Below, piece by piece: positions 34,695 through 43,460 of a stretch of 64,000 nt of DNA. The translations under genes were made by a program, and so were the position numbers. Under the pieces are notes generated by a model, which did not search any database, was not told where the DNA came from, and worked only from the letters and a program-made list of their open reading frames with translations. How positions within the stretch are numbered: position 1 is the stretch's first letter; every line of letters begins with the position of its first letter. Source of the DNA: Alphaproteobacteria bacterium (GTDB lineage: Bacteria > Pseudomonadota > Alphaproteobacteria > Micropepsales > Micropepsaceae); the NCBI GenBank assembly GCA_947473475.1, contig CANJBZ010000004.1, positions 1 to 64,000 on the forward strand. Reading direction: 5' to 3'.

Positions 34695-36626
34695 GTGTCC
34701 AAACAGCCCAAACTAAAGCGCCGCCAATTTTTGGCGGGTGCGCTGGCCGCCGGCCCGGTCGCCAGTATCGCGGCGGCGACCAAGGCCAATGCGCAAGCTG
34801 CTCCGGCGCGGGTGACGAGCGTGCCACCGGTGCCGCCGAACGAGAACGTGCTGCCCGATGGGACGCCGCTGACGGAAGCGCGCAGCGGCTCGGATTACAT
34901 TGTCGATGTCATCAAGACGCTGAACATCGAATATGTGGCCTCGCTGCCGGCGGCGACGTTCCGGGGCTTGCAGGAATCGCTGCTGAATTACGGAAACAAC
35001 ACCAAGCCGGAATTCATCATGTGCCTGCATGAGGAAATCGCCGTTGCGATGGCGCATGGCTATGCCAAGGTGGCGCGCAAGCCGATGGCCGCCATGGTGC
35101 ATGGCACCGTCGGCCTGCAGCATGCGTCCATGGCGATGTACAACGCCTATGCCGACCGGGCGCCGATTCTGGTCATCTCCGGCAATATCCAAAATTCGTC
35201 GGCCCGGCGTCCGAACGTCGAATGGAATCACGCCGCCGTCGATCAAAACGCCATGGTTCGCGATTTCACCAAATGGGATGCGCAGCCGACTTCGCTGCAG
35301 GCGAGCGCGGAAGCCTTGGTGCAGGCTTACGATCTTGCCGTCACCGCCCCGATGGCGCCAGTGCTGGTGACGCTCGACGCGGATATTCAGGAAGACCCGC
35401 TGCATAAGGAGGAAGAGGCTAAGCTCGTCCTTCCCAAATTGCGCAGAAGCCGTCATCCGCAAGGCGACGCCGAATCGCTACACGAAGCGGCCAAGATGCT
35501 AGTCGCCGCCGAAAACCCGGTGATCTATGCGAACCGTTATGGCCGCACGGAGAAAGCGCCCGCGCTGCTGGTGCAGCTTGCGGAGCTTTTGCATGCGCCG
35601 GTGATCGACGGCCGTTCGCGGATGAATTTCCCGAGCCGCCACAAATACAATCACAACGGCCGCCGCGAGCAGGCGCTGGCGCAGGCCGATCTGCTTCTGG
35701 CGCTGGAGCCCGTGGACCTGTGGGGCCTCACCAACGATGTGCAGGATCTGATCGGCCGTCCGAACCGGCGTCTGAACCGGCAGGCCAATCTGAAGATCGT
35801 CCATATCGGCACGGAAGGCCTGCTGCTGAAGGCCAATTACGGCGACGTGCAGCGTTATGCGCCGTCCGATCTGACGATTGCGGGCGATGCGGAAGCAACA
35901 ATGCCCGTGCTGATCGAAGCGGTGAAGCGCGAGCTGACGCCGTCGCGCGCGGCCGCCTTGGCGCAACGCGGCGAAAAGCTGAGCGCCATGGCGCCGCGCT
36001 TTCTCGAACAAGCGCGTACCGAAGCGACATATGGCTGGGATGCCTCGCCGATTTCGGTCGCGCGCACCTGCATGGAATTGTGGGACGCGCTGAAAGGCGA
36101 AGAGTGGACAATGCCGACGGAGACGGTGTTTCTATCGGACTATCCGCACCGTCTCTGGGACATCAACAAGCCGCACAATTGGATCGGCGGCTCAGGCGCG
36201 CAAGGCGTCGGCTACAACGCACCAGCGGCGCTAGGCGCGGCGCTCGCCAACAAAGGGACGGGCCGCATCACGGCAGCGATTATCGGCGACGGCGAGATGA
36301 TGATGACCAATCAGTCCCTATGGACGGCGGCGCATCACCAGATACCCATCCTGTACATCGTGCATAACAACCGCGCCTACCACATGGAGGTCATGCACAC
36401 TCTGCGCATGGCTGACCGCCGCTCGCGCGACACGCAGCGTATCCATATCGGCACGGATATCAGCAAGCCGAACATCGACTTCGCGACGCTGGCGAAATCC
36501 ATGGGCGTGTACGGGCAAGGTCCAATCGACAGTCCCAACGATCTCGGCCCCGCCATCAAGCGCGCCATCGATGTGGTGAAACGCGGCGAACCCGCGCTGA
36601 TCGACGTTGTCTCGCAGCCAAGGTGA
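34695..36626 (+). CDS. Tat-exported ThDP-dependent enzyme 2
   Basis: 643 residues from GTG 34695, preceded by gggagga at six bases. The Tat signal is KRRQFLAGALAAGPVAS. The catalytic Glu113 is in LHEEIAVAMAHGYAKVARKP. The Mg-ThDP motif is GDGE (531-534) followed 23 residues later by NN. It is collinear with copies 1 and 3 over the whole length, including RSRMNFPSRHKYNHNG, the LWTAAHH-IPILY core and the closing PALIDVVSQPR. The longer open frame upstream runs into the preceding REP repeat and is not used. Cytochrome c 2 follows after 185 bp. Confidence 0.88.
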   Translation: MSKQPKLKRRQFLAGALAAGPVASIAAATKANAQAAPARVTSVPPVPPNENVLPDGTPLTEARSGSDYIVDVIKTLNIEYVASLPAATFRGLQESLLNYGNNTKPEFIMCLHEEIAVAMAHGYAKVARKPMAAMVHGTVGLQHASMAMYNAYADRAPILVISGNIQNSSARRPNVEWNHAAVDQNAMVRDFTKWDAQPTSLQASAEALVQAYDLAVTAPMAPVLVTLDADIQEDPLHKEEEAKLVLPKLRRSRHPQGDAESLHEAAKMLVAAENPVIYANRYGRTEKAPALLVQLAELLHAPVIDGRSRMNFPSRHKYNHNGRREQALAQADLLLALEPVDLWGLTNDVQDLIGRPNRRLNRQANLKIVHIGTEGLLLKANYGDVQRYAPSDLTIAGDAEATMPVLIEAVKRELTPSRAAALAQRGEKLSAMAPRFLEQARTEATYGWDASPISVARTCMELWDALKGEEWTMPTETVFLSDYPHRLWDINKPHNWIGGSGAQGVGYNAPAALGAALANKGTGRITAAIIGDGEMMMTNQSLWTAAHHQIPILYIVHNNRAYHMEVMHTLRMADRRSRDTQRIHIGTDISKPNIDFATLAKSMGVYGQGPIDSPNDLGPAIKRAIDVVKRGEPALIDVVSQPR

Positions 36627-36659
36627 TTGATGCGTTCTTCAGGTCGCCCCCAAAAATCG

Positions 36660-36796
36660 CCTCCCCCTTGCGGGGAGGCCGAAATTGCGAAGCAATTTCG
36701 GGTGGGGGGAGCCATCCGGAACAATCCCCCCACCCGAAATACGTCGCGGCTGTCGCCGCTTCGGCATTTCGACCTCCCCGCGAGGGGGAGGTGATA
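36660..36796. repeat. 137-bp giant hairpin of two REP-like units
   Basis: CCTCCCCCTTGCGGGGAGG and GGGTGGGGGGA on the left mirror TCCCCCCACCC and CCTCCCCGCGAGGGGGAGG on the right, with inner CGAAATTGCGAAGCAATTTCG. It lies between the ThDP enzyme 2 gene and cytochrome c 2, so it would fold in their common mRNA and may change their ratio. Confidence 0.8.
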
Positions 36797-36811
36797 TTGA
36801 GAGTTGTCCGT

Positions 36812-37153
36812 ATGAAGATTAACCTATTACTTGGCGCCGCGCTCGTGTTGTTCAGCGCCGCTGCGTTTGCGCAAGATTCGCTCAAAGGCAACGCGCAGAC
36901 AGGTAAGGACCTGTTCGTCGCAAAGGGCTGTTATTCCTGCCACGGCTTTGTCGGGCAGGGCAGCCGCGAAGGGCCGCGCCTGATGCCCGCGCTTCCCTAT
37001 CCGGCGTTTGTCGCGCAGCTTCGCACGCCGCGCACCATCATGCCGCCCTACACGGCAACTCTGGTGAACGACCAGCAAGCCGCTGACATCCACGCCTATC
37101 TGGAAAGCCAGCCCAAGCCGCCCGATCCGAAATCCATCAAGCTGCTGCAATAG
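36812..37153 (+). CDS. exported small cytochrome c 2, partner of ThDP enzyme 2
   Basis: 113 residues from ATG 36812: signal peptide (VLFSAAAFA), haem motif CYSCH at 40-44, a probable axial Met in TIMPPY, and DQQAADIHAYLES. It closely resembles cytochromes 1 and 3 (HGFVGQG, QLRTPR, MPPY). It follows the ThDP gene across the large hairpin and is 32 bp ahead of a lipoprotein gene. Confidence 0.92.
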   Translation: MKINLLLGAALVLFSAAAFAQDSLKGNAQTGKDLFVAKGCYSCHGFVGQGSREGPRLMPALPYPAFVAQLRTPRTIMPPYTATLVNDQQAADIHAYLESQPKPPDPKSIKLLQ

Positions 37154-37185
37154 GTATAAGCGGCCCTTCCCGCGAGGAGAACCTC

Positions 37186-38208
37186 ATGCGCGTCACAGTG
37201 TATGGCACGTTGATCGTTGCGACCGCGCTTGCGCTTGCCGCGTGCGGGCAACCCGCGCAGCAGACGGCGGCGCCCGCTCCCGTAGAGACGAAGGCAGCAA
37301 GCGCCACCGAAACAAAGCCGGGCGCCGCGCAGAAGCCGCTCGCCATTCCGGATCGCTTCGACGAGGCGGGAGTCTTTTCCGATGGCCTCGCCAGCGTCCG
37401 CGTCGGCGCGAAGTTCGGCTACATCGATACAAAAGGCGAGGTCGTCATCAAGCCGCAATTCGATTTCGCCGGCCCGTTTGCCGAAGGCGTCGCGCATGCC
37501 GGCATCGGCGGCAAGGTCGGTTTCATCGACAAAACCGGCAATTTCGTCATCACGCCCAAGCTGGAAATCGTCGATCTGTCCGCGTTTTCAGAAGGGCTGG
37601 CGGCGGTTCGCATCGGCGAATATCTCCAGGGCAAATGGGGCTTTGTCGACAAGCAAGGCAAGCTCGTCATTCCTGCCCAATACGATGTGGCGGGTTCGTT
37701 TTCCGATGGGCTGGCGGTTGTCCGCGTCGATGGAAAATGGGGCTATATCGACAAGCAGGGAAAAACGGTTATCAAACCGCAATTCGCCTCGGCCGGTTCG
37801 TTCTCGGATGGCCTCGCCTCCGTACGCACCGGCGATTTCGTCACCGGCAAGGACGGCTATATCGGCAAAGACGGCAAGATGGTCATCCCGGCGCAATTCG
37901 ATGGCGCTTTTCCGTTTCGCGACGGTCTGGCCGATGTGCGCGTCGGTGACAAATACGGCTTCATCGACAAACAAGGGAAATTCGTCATCGAGCCGAAATT
38001 CGAATTTGCGGATTCGTTCTCCGGCGGTTTGGCGGCCATTCGCACGGGCGGCGAAGCAACTGGTAAATACGGATTCATCGATCGCGACGGCAAAACGGTC
38101 ATCGCGCCGCAGTTCGATTTCGCCGATCTTTTTTCGCCGTCGAATGGATTGGCCGCCGTGCGTATCGGCGCCCAGGATACCGGCAAATATGGCTACATCG
38201 CGCGCTAG
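37186..38208 (+). CDS. WG-repeat lipoprotein
   Basis: 340 residues. The lipoprotein signal has lipobox LAAC (Cys19), and a short Pro/Ala/Thr-rich linker follows. Seven or eight WG/KWGxID-type repeats come next (FGYIDTKGEVVIKPQFDFAGPFAEG and variants such as KWGFVDKQGKLVIPAQYD). WG repeats fold into beta-rich binding domains with no known catalysis. It follows cytochrome c 2 by 32 bp, so it may belong to the ThDP system. Its TAG stop is shared with repeat copy 2. Confidence 0.9.
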   Translation: MRVTVYGTLIVATALALAACGQPAQQTAAPAPVETKAASATETKPGAAQKPLAIPDRFDEAGVFSDGLASVRVGAKFGYIDTKGEVVIKPQFDFAGPFAEGVAHAGIGGKVGFIDKTGNFVITPKLEIVDLSAFSEGLAAVRIGEYLQGKWGFVDKQGKLVIPAQYDVAGSFSDGLAVVRVDGKWGYIDKQGKTVIKPQFASAGSFSDGLASVRTGDFVTGKDGYIGKDGKMVIPAQFDGAFPFRDGLADVRVGDKYGFIDKQGKFVIEPKFEFADSFSGGLAAIRTGGEATGKYGFIDRDGKTVIAPQFDFADLFSPSNGLAAVRIGAQDTGKYGYIAR

Positions 38209-38309
38209 AGCATGATCCGATCAAAATGAATCGGAACATGCTCTAGATTCTTTGGTTTTGCGCGCAATCTTGCGGCGAACCGGCGTCCACTTCGCCGGAT
38301 TGCGCTCTG
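38206..38309 (+). repeat. composite palindromic repeat, copy 2
   Basis: TAGAGCATGATCCGATC...GATCGGAACATGCTCTA-type palindrome, then TTTGGTTTTGCGCGCAATCT and ACCGGCGTCCACTTCGCCGG ending GGATTGCGCTCT. Almost identical to copy 3. It starts at the stop codon of the WG-repeat gene. Confidence 0.88.
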
Positions 38310-38477
38310 GTTTCCGCAAGGTAAACAGAATTACGCAACGTATTTGCGGGCAAATAAATCCCCCACTTTCGTGAGCTGGAATCAACTCCCGTTAAGGAAT
38401 GAAGCGTAGCCTTTTCACCAGCGAATTACTTTCGATGGTGGAACGCAGCTTTACAGACTGACGGAAAGGTCCCGGTC

Positions 38478-39047
38478 ATGGCGAAAAGCAAGCTCTCGAT
38501 TCTTCTCTGCGCGTTGATGTTGTCTGTTGGAAGCGGAATGACGGCTTCCCGCGCCGATGACCAAGGCGAAGAGTGCAAGGGCACGCCGATGGAGGCCGTG
38601 ATGCAGCTTCCGGCGCCATTGCGCAAATGGGGCCAAATCAATTGCACGCCCTACGGCCATTCGCTGGTAAGCCGCGGCGGTTGGGTCTGGGCTTCGCTGG
38701 ATGACGGGGCCAAGGTGCGCATCCCCTCGCAGATCTCACGCGGCAAGCTGGCCGAGATCGGCAATTCTTCCTACTTCACGTCTATCCGCGAAACCCAAGT
38801 CAGCGGCGATGATCGGACCCACGCAGCCGCGGTCTTCGATATCGGGCTCGATATGAAGGACGAGGCATCGAATGTTTACCGCGTAGAACTTACGGCGGTA
38901 TCGGGTTACGTGATGGTCGTCTATTTCTTCGACTTCGGAAACTTTGCGGGCGGCATGTGGTGCCCTGAAGATGGCTGCGTCCCGGAATCGCGCTTCCTCA
39001 TCATGGAACAAGACGAAGACCACAAACCGCACTCGCCATCGGTGTGA
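38478..39047 (+). CDS. small secreted protein of unknown function
   Basis: 189 residues with a signal peptide (ALMLSVGSGMTASRA). The mature part has four cysteines (EECKGTP, QINCTPYG, MWCPEDGCVPE) that could form two disulfides, and ends in an acidic/His tail. I recognise no family. Its place 200 bp before ThDP enzyme 3, same strand, suggests a link but no more. ATG 38478 is preceded by ggaaaggtcc. Confidence 0.75.
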   Translation: MAKSKLSILLCALMLSVGSGMTASRADDQGEECKGTPMEAVMQLPAPLRKWGQINCTPYGHSLVSRGGWVWASLDDGAKVRIPSQISRGKLAEIGNSSYFTSIRETQVSGDDRTHAAAVFDIGLDMKDEASNVYRVELTAVSGYVMVVYFFDFGNFAGGMWCPEDGCVPESRFLIMEQDEDHKPHSPSV

Positions 39048-39092
39048 GGTAGGCGGAAGGCCCTCGCCCCCTTCGTCGCGCTGCGCGCGCCA

Positions 39093-39116
39093 CTTCCCCC
39101 GTAAAAACGGGGGAAG
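39093..39116. repeat. perfect 10-bp-stem hairpin
   Basis: CTTCCCCCGT-AAAA-ACGGGGGAAG lies between the small secreted protein gene and ThDP enzyme 3. No T-run follows, so it is not a classical terminator. Confidence 0.6.
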
Positions 39117-39247
39117 AAATACGATACGCTGCGCGGGGGGTATCCGATCCCGCGTGACCGGCTTGGAATTGGGCGTTCCGGGTGGCAAACTCCCGCGCTG
39201 AATTCGGACCCCTAAGGGGCCGATGCCGCTCGCCTGGGAGGGCCTTC

Positions 39248-41176
39248 ATGTCGAAGAAAATTAAGCGCCGTCAATTTCTTGCCGGCCTCGCAGCGGCGCC
39301 GGCCGTAAGTGTTGCGGCAAGCGCCACCAAAGCGATGGCGCAACCGGCAGCGCAGCCCGCCTCCAGCGTTCCGCCGATCCCGATGACGGACCGGCCGACC
39401 AACGACATGCCGCCGCAGACCATCGGCAAAACCGGCTCGGACTTCATGGTGGACATCCTGAAGTCGCTCGACATCCAGTATATCGCCTCGTGCCCGGGCT
39501 CGACCTTCCGCGGCCTCCATGAGTCGATCATCAATTACGGCGATAACAAATCGCCGGAATTCATCACCACGCTGCACGAAGATACAGCGGCCGCGATGTG
39601 CCACGGCTATTACAAAGTGGCGAAGAAGCCGATGGCCTGCATGGTCCACGGCACGGTCGGTCTGCAGCACGCATCGATGGCGATCTACAACGCGTTTGCC
39701 GACCGCGTGCCGATGCTGGTGCTGTCGGGCAATATCGGCAATCCGGCGACGCGTCAGGTTTACATCGAATGGAACCACTCGGCGCAGGATCAGGCCGCCA
39801 CGGTTCGCGACATTACGAAATGGGACGACCAGCCGGCATCACTGCAGGGCTTCGCCGAGTCGATGGTGCGGGCCTACGATCTGATGACGACCGCGCCGAT
39901 GGCGCCGGTGCTCATTACCGCCGACGGGGATCTGCAGGAAGACCCCATTCCGCCGGACATCGAAAAGAAGCTGCACATTCCCAAGCTGAAAATGCGTTCA
40001 CAGCCGTCGGGCGATGTGATGGCGGTGCGGGAAGCCGCGAAGATGCTGCTCGCCGCGGAAAATCCGGTGATCTACACCAACCGCTATGCGCGCACCGAAA
40101 ACGGACCGGCGCTGCTGCTTCAAGTGGCGGAAATGATCGGCGCGCCGGTGGTCGACGGCCATATGCGCATGAACATTTCCAACCGCCATCCGCTCAACCA
40201 TTCGCAACGCAGCGAAGCCACGTTGCAGCAGGCCGACTGCATTCTGGCACTGGAGCCGATTTTCCTCTGGGGCCTGAACAATTACGTGCCCGATCTGGTG
40301 ACGCGTCCGAACGATCCGCGGCGGCGCAATCCCAATCTGAAGCTGATTCACATCGGCACCGAAAGCATGATGACGAAGGCCAATTATCAGGACTTCCAGC
40401 GTTATGCCGAAGCCGATCTTTCTATCCCCGGCGATGCGGAAGCAACGATGCCGCTTCTGATCGAGGCGCTGAAAACGCAGATGTCGGCGGCTGACAAAGC
40501 CCGCTGCGATGGGCGCTGCGCCAAGGTGAAGGAACTGACCGCCAAGCAGCTCGAACAATTCCGCGAACGCGTGGCCTTCGAATGGGATGCCAAGCCGATT
40601 TCGTCGGGGCGTCTCGTTATGGAATTGTGGGACCAGATCAAAAACGAAGACTGGATGATGCCCACGGAAACCCAGTTTCTAAGCGACTGGCCGTATCGTC
40701 TGTGGGACATCGATAAGCCCTACCGGACGATGGGCGGCTCGGGCGCGCAGGGTATCGGCTACAATACGCCGGCGGCGTTGGGCGCGGCGCTCGCCAACAA
40801 GGACAAGGGCCGCCTGACGGTGGCGATGGTCGGCGACGGCGATTTCAACATGGCGCCGGGCGTGCTGTGGACCGCCGCGCACCACAAGATCCCGATCCTC
40901 TACATCGTGCACAACAACCGCGCCTATCATCAGGAAGTCATGATGATCCTGCGCATGGCCTCGCGCCGGCAGCGGGTCAATCACAAGAACGTCTATGTCG
41001 GCACGCTCATCGACAATCCGGCGCCCGATTACGCCAAGATCGCGCAAGGCTACGGGCTGTTTGCCGAAGGGCCGATTACCGACCCCAAAGATCTGGCAGG
41101 CGCTATGCGGCGCGCCATGGATGTGGTGAAGCGCGGTGAACCCGCGCTTCTCGATGTGGTTTCGGACGGACGCTGA
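39248..41176 (+). CDS. Tat-exported ThDP-dependent enzyme 3
   Basis: 642 residues from ATG 39248 with a gggaggg ribosome site. The Tat signal is IKRRQFLAGLAAAPAVS. The catalytic Glu111 lies in TLHEDTAAAMCHGYYKVAKKP. The Mg-ThDP motif is GDGD (529-532) with NN 23 residues later. It is collinear with copies 1 and 2, with local differences around the active site (HED for HEE, and VVSDGR for VVSQPR at the end). These may reflect a different substrate. Cytochrome c 3 begins only 5 bp after the stop. Confidence 0.88.
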   Translation: MSKKIKRRQFLAGLAAAPAVSVAASATKAMAQPAAQPASSVPPIPMTDRPTNDMPPQTIGKTGSDFMVDILKSLDIQYIASCPGSTFRGLHESIINYGDNKSPEFITTLHEDTAAAMCHGYYKVAKKPMACMVHGTVGLQHASMAIYNAFADRVPMLVLSGNIGNPATRQVYIEWNHSAQDQAATVRDITKWDDQPASLQGFAESMVRAYDLMTTAPMAPVLITADGDLQEDPIPPDIEKKLHIPKLKMRSQPSGDVMAVREAAKMLLAAENPVIYTNRYARTENGPALLLQVAEMIGAPVVDGHMRMNISNRHPLNHSQRSEATLQQADCILALEPIFLWGLNNYVPDLVTRPNDPRRRNPNLKLIHIGTESMMTKANYQDFQRYAEADLSIPGDAEATMPLLIEALKTQMSAADKARCDGRCAKVKELTAKQLEQFRERVAFEWDAKPISSGRLVMELWDQIKNEDWMMPTETQFLSDWPYRLWDIDKPYRTMGGSGAQGIGYNTPAALGAALANKDKGRLTVAMVGDGDFNMAPGVLWTAAHHKIPILYIVHNNRAYHQEVMMILRMASRRQRVNHKNVYVGTLIDNPAPDYAKIAQGYGLFAEGPITDPKDLAGAMRRAMDVVKRGEPALLDVVSDGR

Positions 41177-41181
41177 TACCG

Positions 41182-41538
41182 ATGACAAACATTCGTAATT
41201 TTTGGCTTGGTGCGGCGCTGGCCGTGTTCGCGATCAGCGGCGCCGCCGCGCAGGACGCGCCGAAAGGCGACGCCAAAGCGGGCCTCGCCAATTTCCAGAA
41301 ATATGGCTGCTACACGTGCCACGGCATTCTCGGCCAGGGCACGCTGCGCGATGGGCCGAAGCTTAACCCGACCGCGCTTGGCTATCCGGCGGTGCTGCAG
41401 CAATTGCGCACGCCGCGCTACGAGATGCCTGCCTACACAGCGGTGCAGATTTCCGATCAGCAGGTGGCGGACATTTTCACCTATCTCGCCACCCTGCCCA
41501 AAGGCCCCGATCCGAAGAGTCTGAAGCAGTTGCAGTAA
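41182..41538 (+). CDS. exported small cytochrome c 3, partner of ThDP enzyme 3
   Basis: 118 residues: signal peptide (AVFAISGAAA), haem motif CYTCH (43-47), GILGQGTLRDGPKLNP, a probable axial Met in YEMPAY, and DQQVADIFTYLATL. This is the tightest of the three pairings (5 bp from the ThDP gene), which strongly suggests co-translation and joint function. Confidence 0.92.
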   Translation: MTNIRNFWLGAALAVFAISGAAAQDAPKGDAKAGLANFQKYGCYTCHGILGQGTLRDGPKLNPTALGYPAVLQQLRTPRYEMPAYTAVQISDQQVADIFTYLATLPKGPDPKSLKQLQ

Positions 41539-41575
41539 GACAGGGTTTTGTTGCTGGGACGTCAACGTCTACCAC

Positions 41576-42397
41576 ATGTCTATCATATTCAAAGCCGTGC
41601 GACTGGCCGTTCTGGACGCGCATGAAACTGAGATATGTCACGCGAGTGGTTTCTTCATTCATAGGGGGGAAGAGTGCAGATTATGCACATGTTGGCACGT
41701 CGTTACGGGACTCGATTTCTTCCAACCGAGTGTAACTGCATCTTATTGGCCGCCGCACAGGCGGAAACTTCGGATTGAATTTAACGGCAACCCCGCTCCG
41801 ACCTCCGTTCCACCGGGTCTGCATCAAACACTTTCATTATACGACGACTCTTCAGGCAGCTTCCGCCCGATGTGGCGGCAAGAGCAGCAGCAACGGCCCC
41901 ATAAGGACCTCGATGAGGTGGGAATAAAAATTCCCCGTAGTTGCGACGTCGTTTCAATGTCGGTCAGCATTGCGCCAGAGGTTCTGGCAGGCCTATCAAC
42001 TTCAATTGAGGAGGTTGAATTTCGCTCGCCAGTTATTGGCAGCCGGGTGATTATTGTCGGATTTCCGTATGGTTACACTATTGGCGTCGCCACGCTTAAT
42101 CTGCCTATAGCTCTGACACGTTTTACCGCGAGCTATGAGATTCCACGGTCACCTGAGAGCCTACTTGCCGGTGCTTACTTGTTAGATGGTAAGGCGGCTC
42201 CCGCTATGTCTGGCGCACCAGTTTTTATGGACTTGGGCAATTTCAACATGAAATTAATTGGTATCTATACCGGCTGCATATTTCCCGACGAGCCATTGCT
42301 ATCTAAGAGTTCCGTCTCAGGTCGCCAAGTAAACGATAGAAACGCTGCACTTGGCGTGGTTTGCTGTACTGGTGTCATTCGAGATGACAATCTGTAA
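41576..42397 (+). CDS. trypsin-like serine peptidase domain protein
   Basis: 273 residues without a signal peptide. Catalytic triad candidates are His in CTCWHVVTG, Asp in DLDEVGIKI and Ser in APAMSGAPVFM (the GxSG-type loop is altered but SGAPV is typical). The layout matches short cytoplasmic trypsin-like domains often found as effectors or regulators. Codon use and GC are visibly lower than in the neighbours, suggesting horizontal acquisition. It follows cytochrome c 3 by 37 bp but is probably unrelated to it. Confidence 0.72.
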   Translation: MSIIFKAVRLAVLDAHETEICHASGFFIHRGEECRLCTCWHVVTGLDFFQPSVTASYWPPHRRKLRIEFNGNPAPTSVPPGLHQTLSLYDDSSGSFRPMWRQEQQQRPHKDLDEVGIKIPRSCDVVSMSVSIAPEVLAGLSTSIEEVEFRSPVIGSRVIIVGFPYGYTIGVATLNLPIALTRFTASYEIPRSPESLLAGAYLLDGKAAPAMSGAPVFMDLGNFNMKLIGIYTGCIFPDEPLLSKSSVSGRQVNDRNAALGVVCCTGVIRDDNL

Positions 42398-42414
42398 GAG
42401 ATAATCAAACTGAC

Positions 42415-43452
42415 TCATAACCCGATCTGGTTTCCTGCCGTGTCCAGGCGGTCGTAGCCTTTGAAGCGGTAGAACAGCACCGACACCATCCAGCTCACGA
42501 CGAACATGGCGATGATCACATAGCCGAGTATGCCGAAATCGTCGTTCAGCATACTGACCCATTCCCAGAAGCCGCCGTGGAGATCGAGCTTGTTGGCAAT
42601 GAGGCCCAGCGCTTCCACCGATCCGACCAGCAGCGCCACCAGCACTGAAACGGCCGTGATGGTGAGATTGTAGTAGAGCTTGCGGATCGGCTTCACGAAC
42701 GCCCAGCCATAGGCGCGCGTCATCAGCGCGGAATCGGCCGTATCCACCAGCGCCATTCCCACCGTGAAAAGCGTCGGGAAAATCAGCAAGGGCAGAAGGG
42801 ACAAGCCTTTCGCCGCCTGTGCCGCGGAAATCCCAAGCACGCCAATTTCCGTCGCCGTATCGAAGCCCAGACCGAAAAGAAGTCCCAACGGATACATCTG
42901 CCACCCCGCACGGATGAAACCGAACAGCGGCTTGAACAGACGCCCCAGAAAACCGGACAGCAGCATGTCCAAATCGTCTTCCACCAGCCGTCCACCGCTT
43001 TTGACCCGCTGGAACGTGCGGTAGACGCCGGCGAGAATGAACAGATTGGCGATGGCGATGGCGTAAAGGAAAAGCGCCGACACCGATGTGCCGATCAGTC
43101 CACCGACGTCTCTAACCGCGGCGAATCGGGTGTTCAGCGCGCCCGCGCCCAGCGCGATCAACAGCGAGGCGACCACCACCACCGTCGAATGCCCAAGCGA
43201 AAAATACAGACCCACCGTCGCCGGCCGCTTCCCGCTCTGCATCAGCTTGCGTGTGACATTGTCGATGGCCGCGATGTGGTCGGCATCCACGGCATGGCGC
43301 AGGCCGAAGCTATAGGCGAGCAGCGCCGTTCCGAGCAGAACCGGATAATCGTGAAAGGCCGCAATCGCCCACGCCCATGCGCCCGCATTGGCGGCAATCA
43401 GCGCGGCGAAAAGCGCGCAGGTTCTTGGCGGGACAAGGCTACGCAACGACAT
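42415..43452 (-). CDS. NiCoT-family nickel/cobalt permease
   Basis: 345 residues with about eight membrane helices. The NiCoT signature HAVDADHIAAIDN (H-x4-D-H) is present in helix 2, and FGLGFDTATEIGVLG and SLGHSTVVV mark the other conserved segments. It is a secondary importer for Ni2+ or Co2+ (HoxN/NixA type). It begins 8 bp after nikR ends, so one NikR-controlled operon is expected. Confidence 0.93.
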   Translation of the reverse strand: MSLRSLVPPRTCALFAALIAANAGAWAWAIAAFHDYPVLLGTALLAYSFGLRHAVDADHIAAIDNVTRKLMQSGKRPATVGLYFSLGHSTVVVVASLLIALGAGALNTRFAAVRDVGGLIGTSVSALFLYAIAIANLFILAGVYRTFQRVKSGGRLVEDDLDMLLSGFLGRLFKPLFGFIRAGWQMYPLGLLFGLGFDTATEIGVLGISAAQAAKGLSLLPLLIFPTLFTVGMALVDTADSALMTRAYGWAFVKPIRKLYYNLTITAVSVLVALLVGSVEALGLIANKLDLHGGFWEWVSMLNDDFGILGYVIIAMFVVSWMVSVLFYRFKGYDRLDTAGNQIGL

Positions 43453-43460
43453 CGCGCTGT

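Noticed and set aside
32929-34827. A 632-codon antisense frame over the MBL gene
   Set aside because: Arginine/histidine-rich shadow with no family features.
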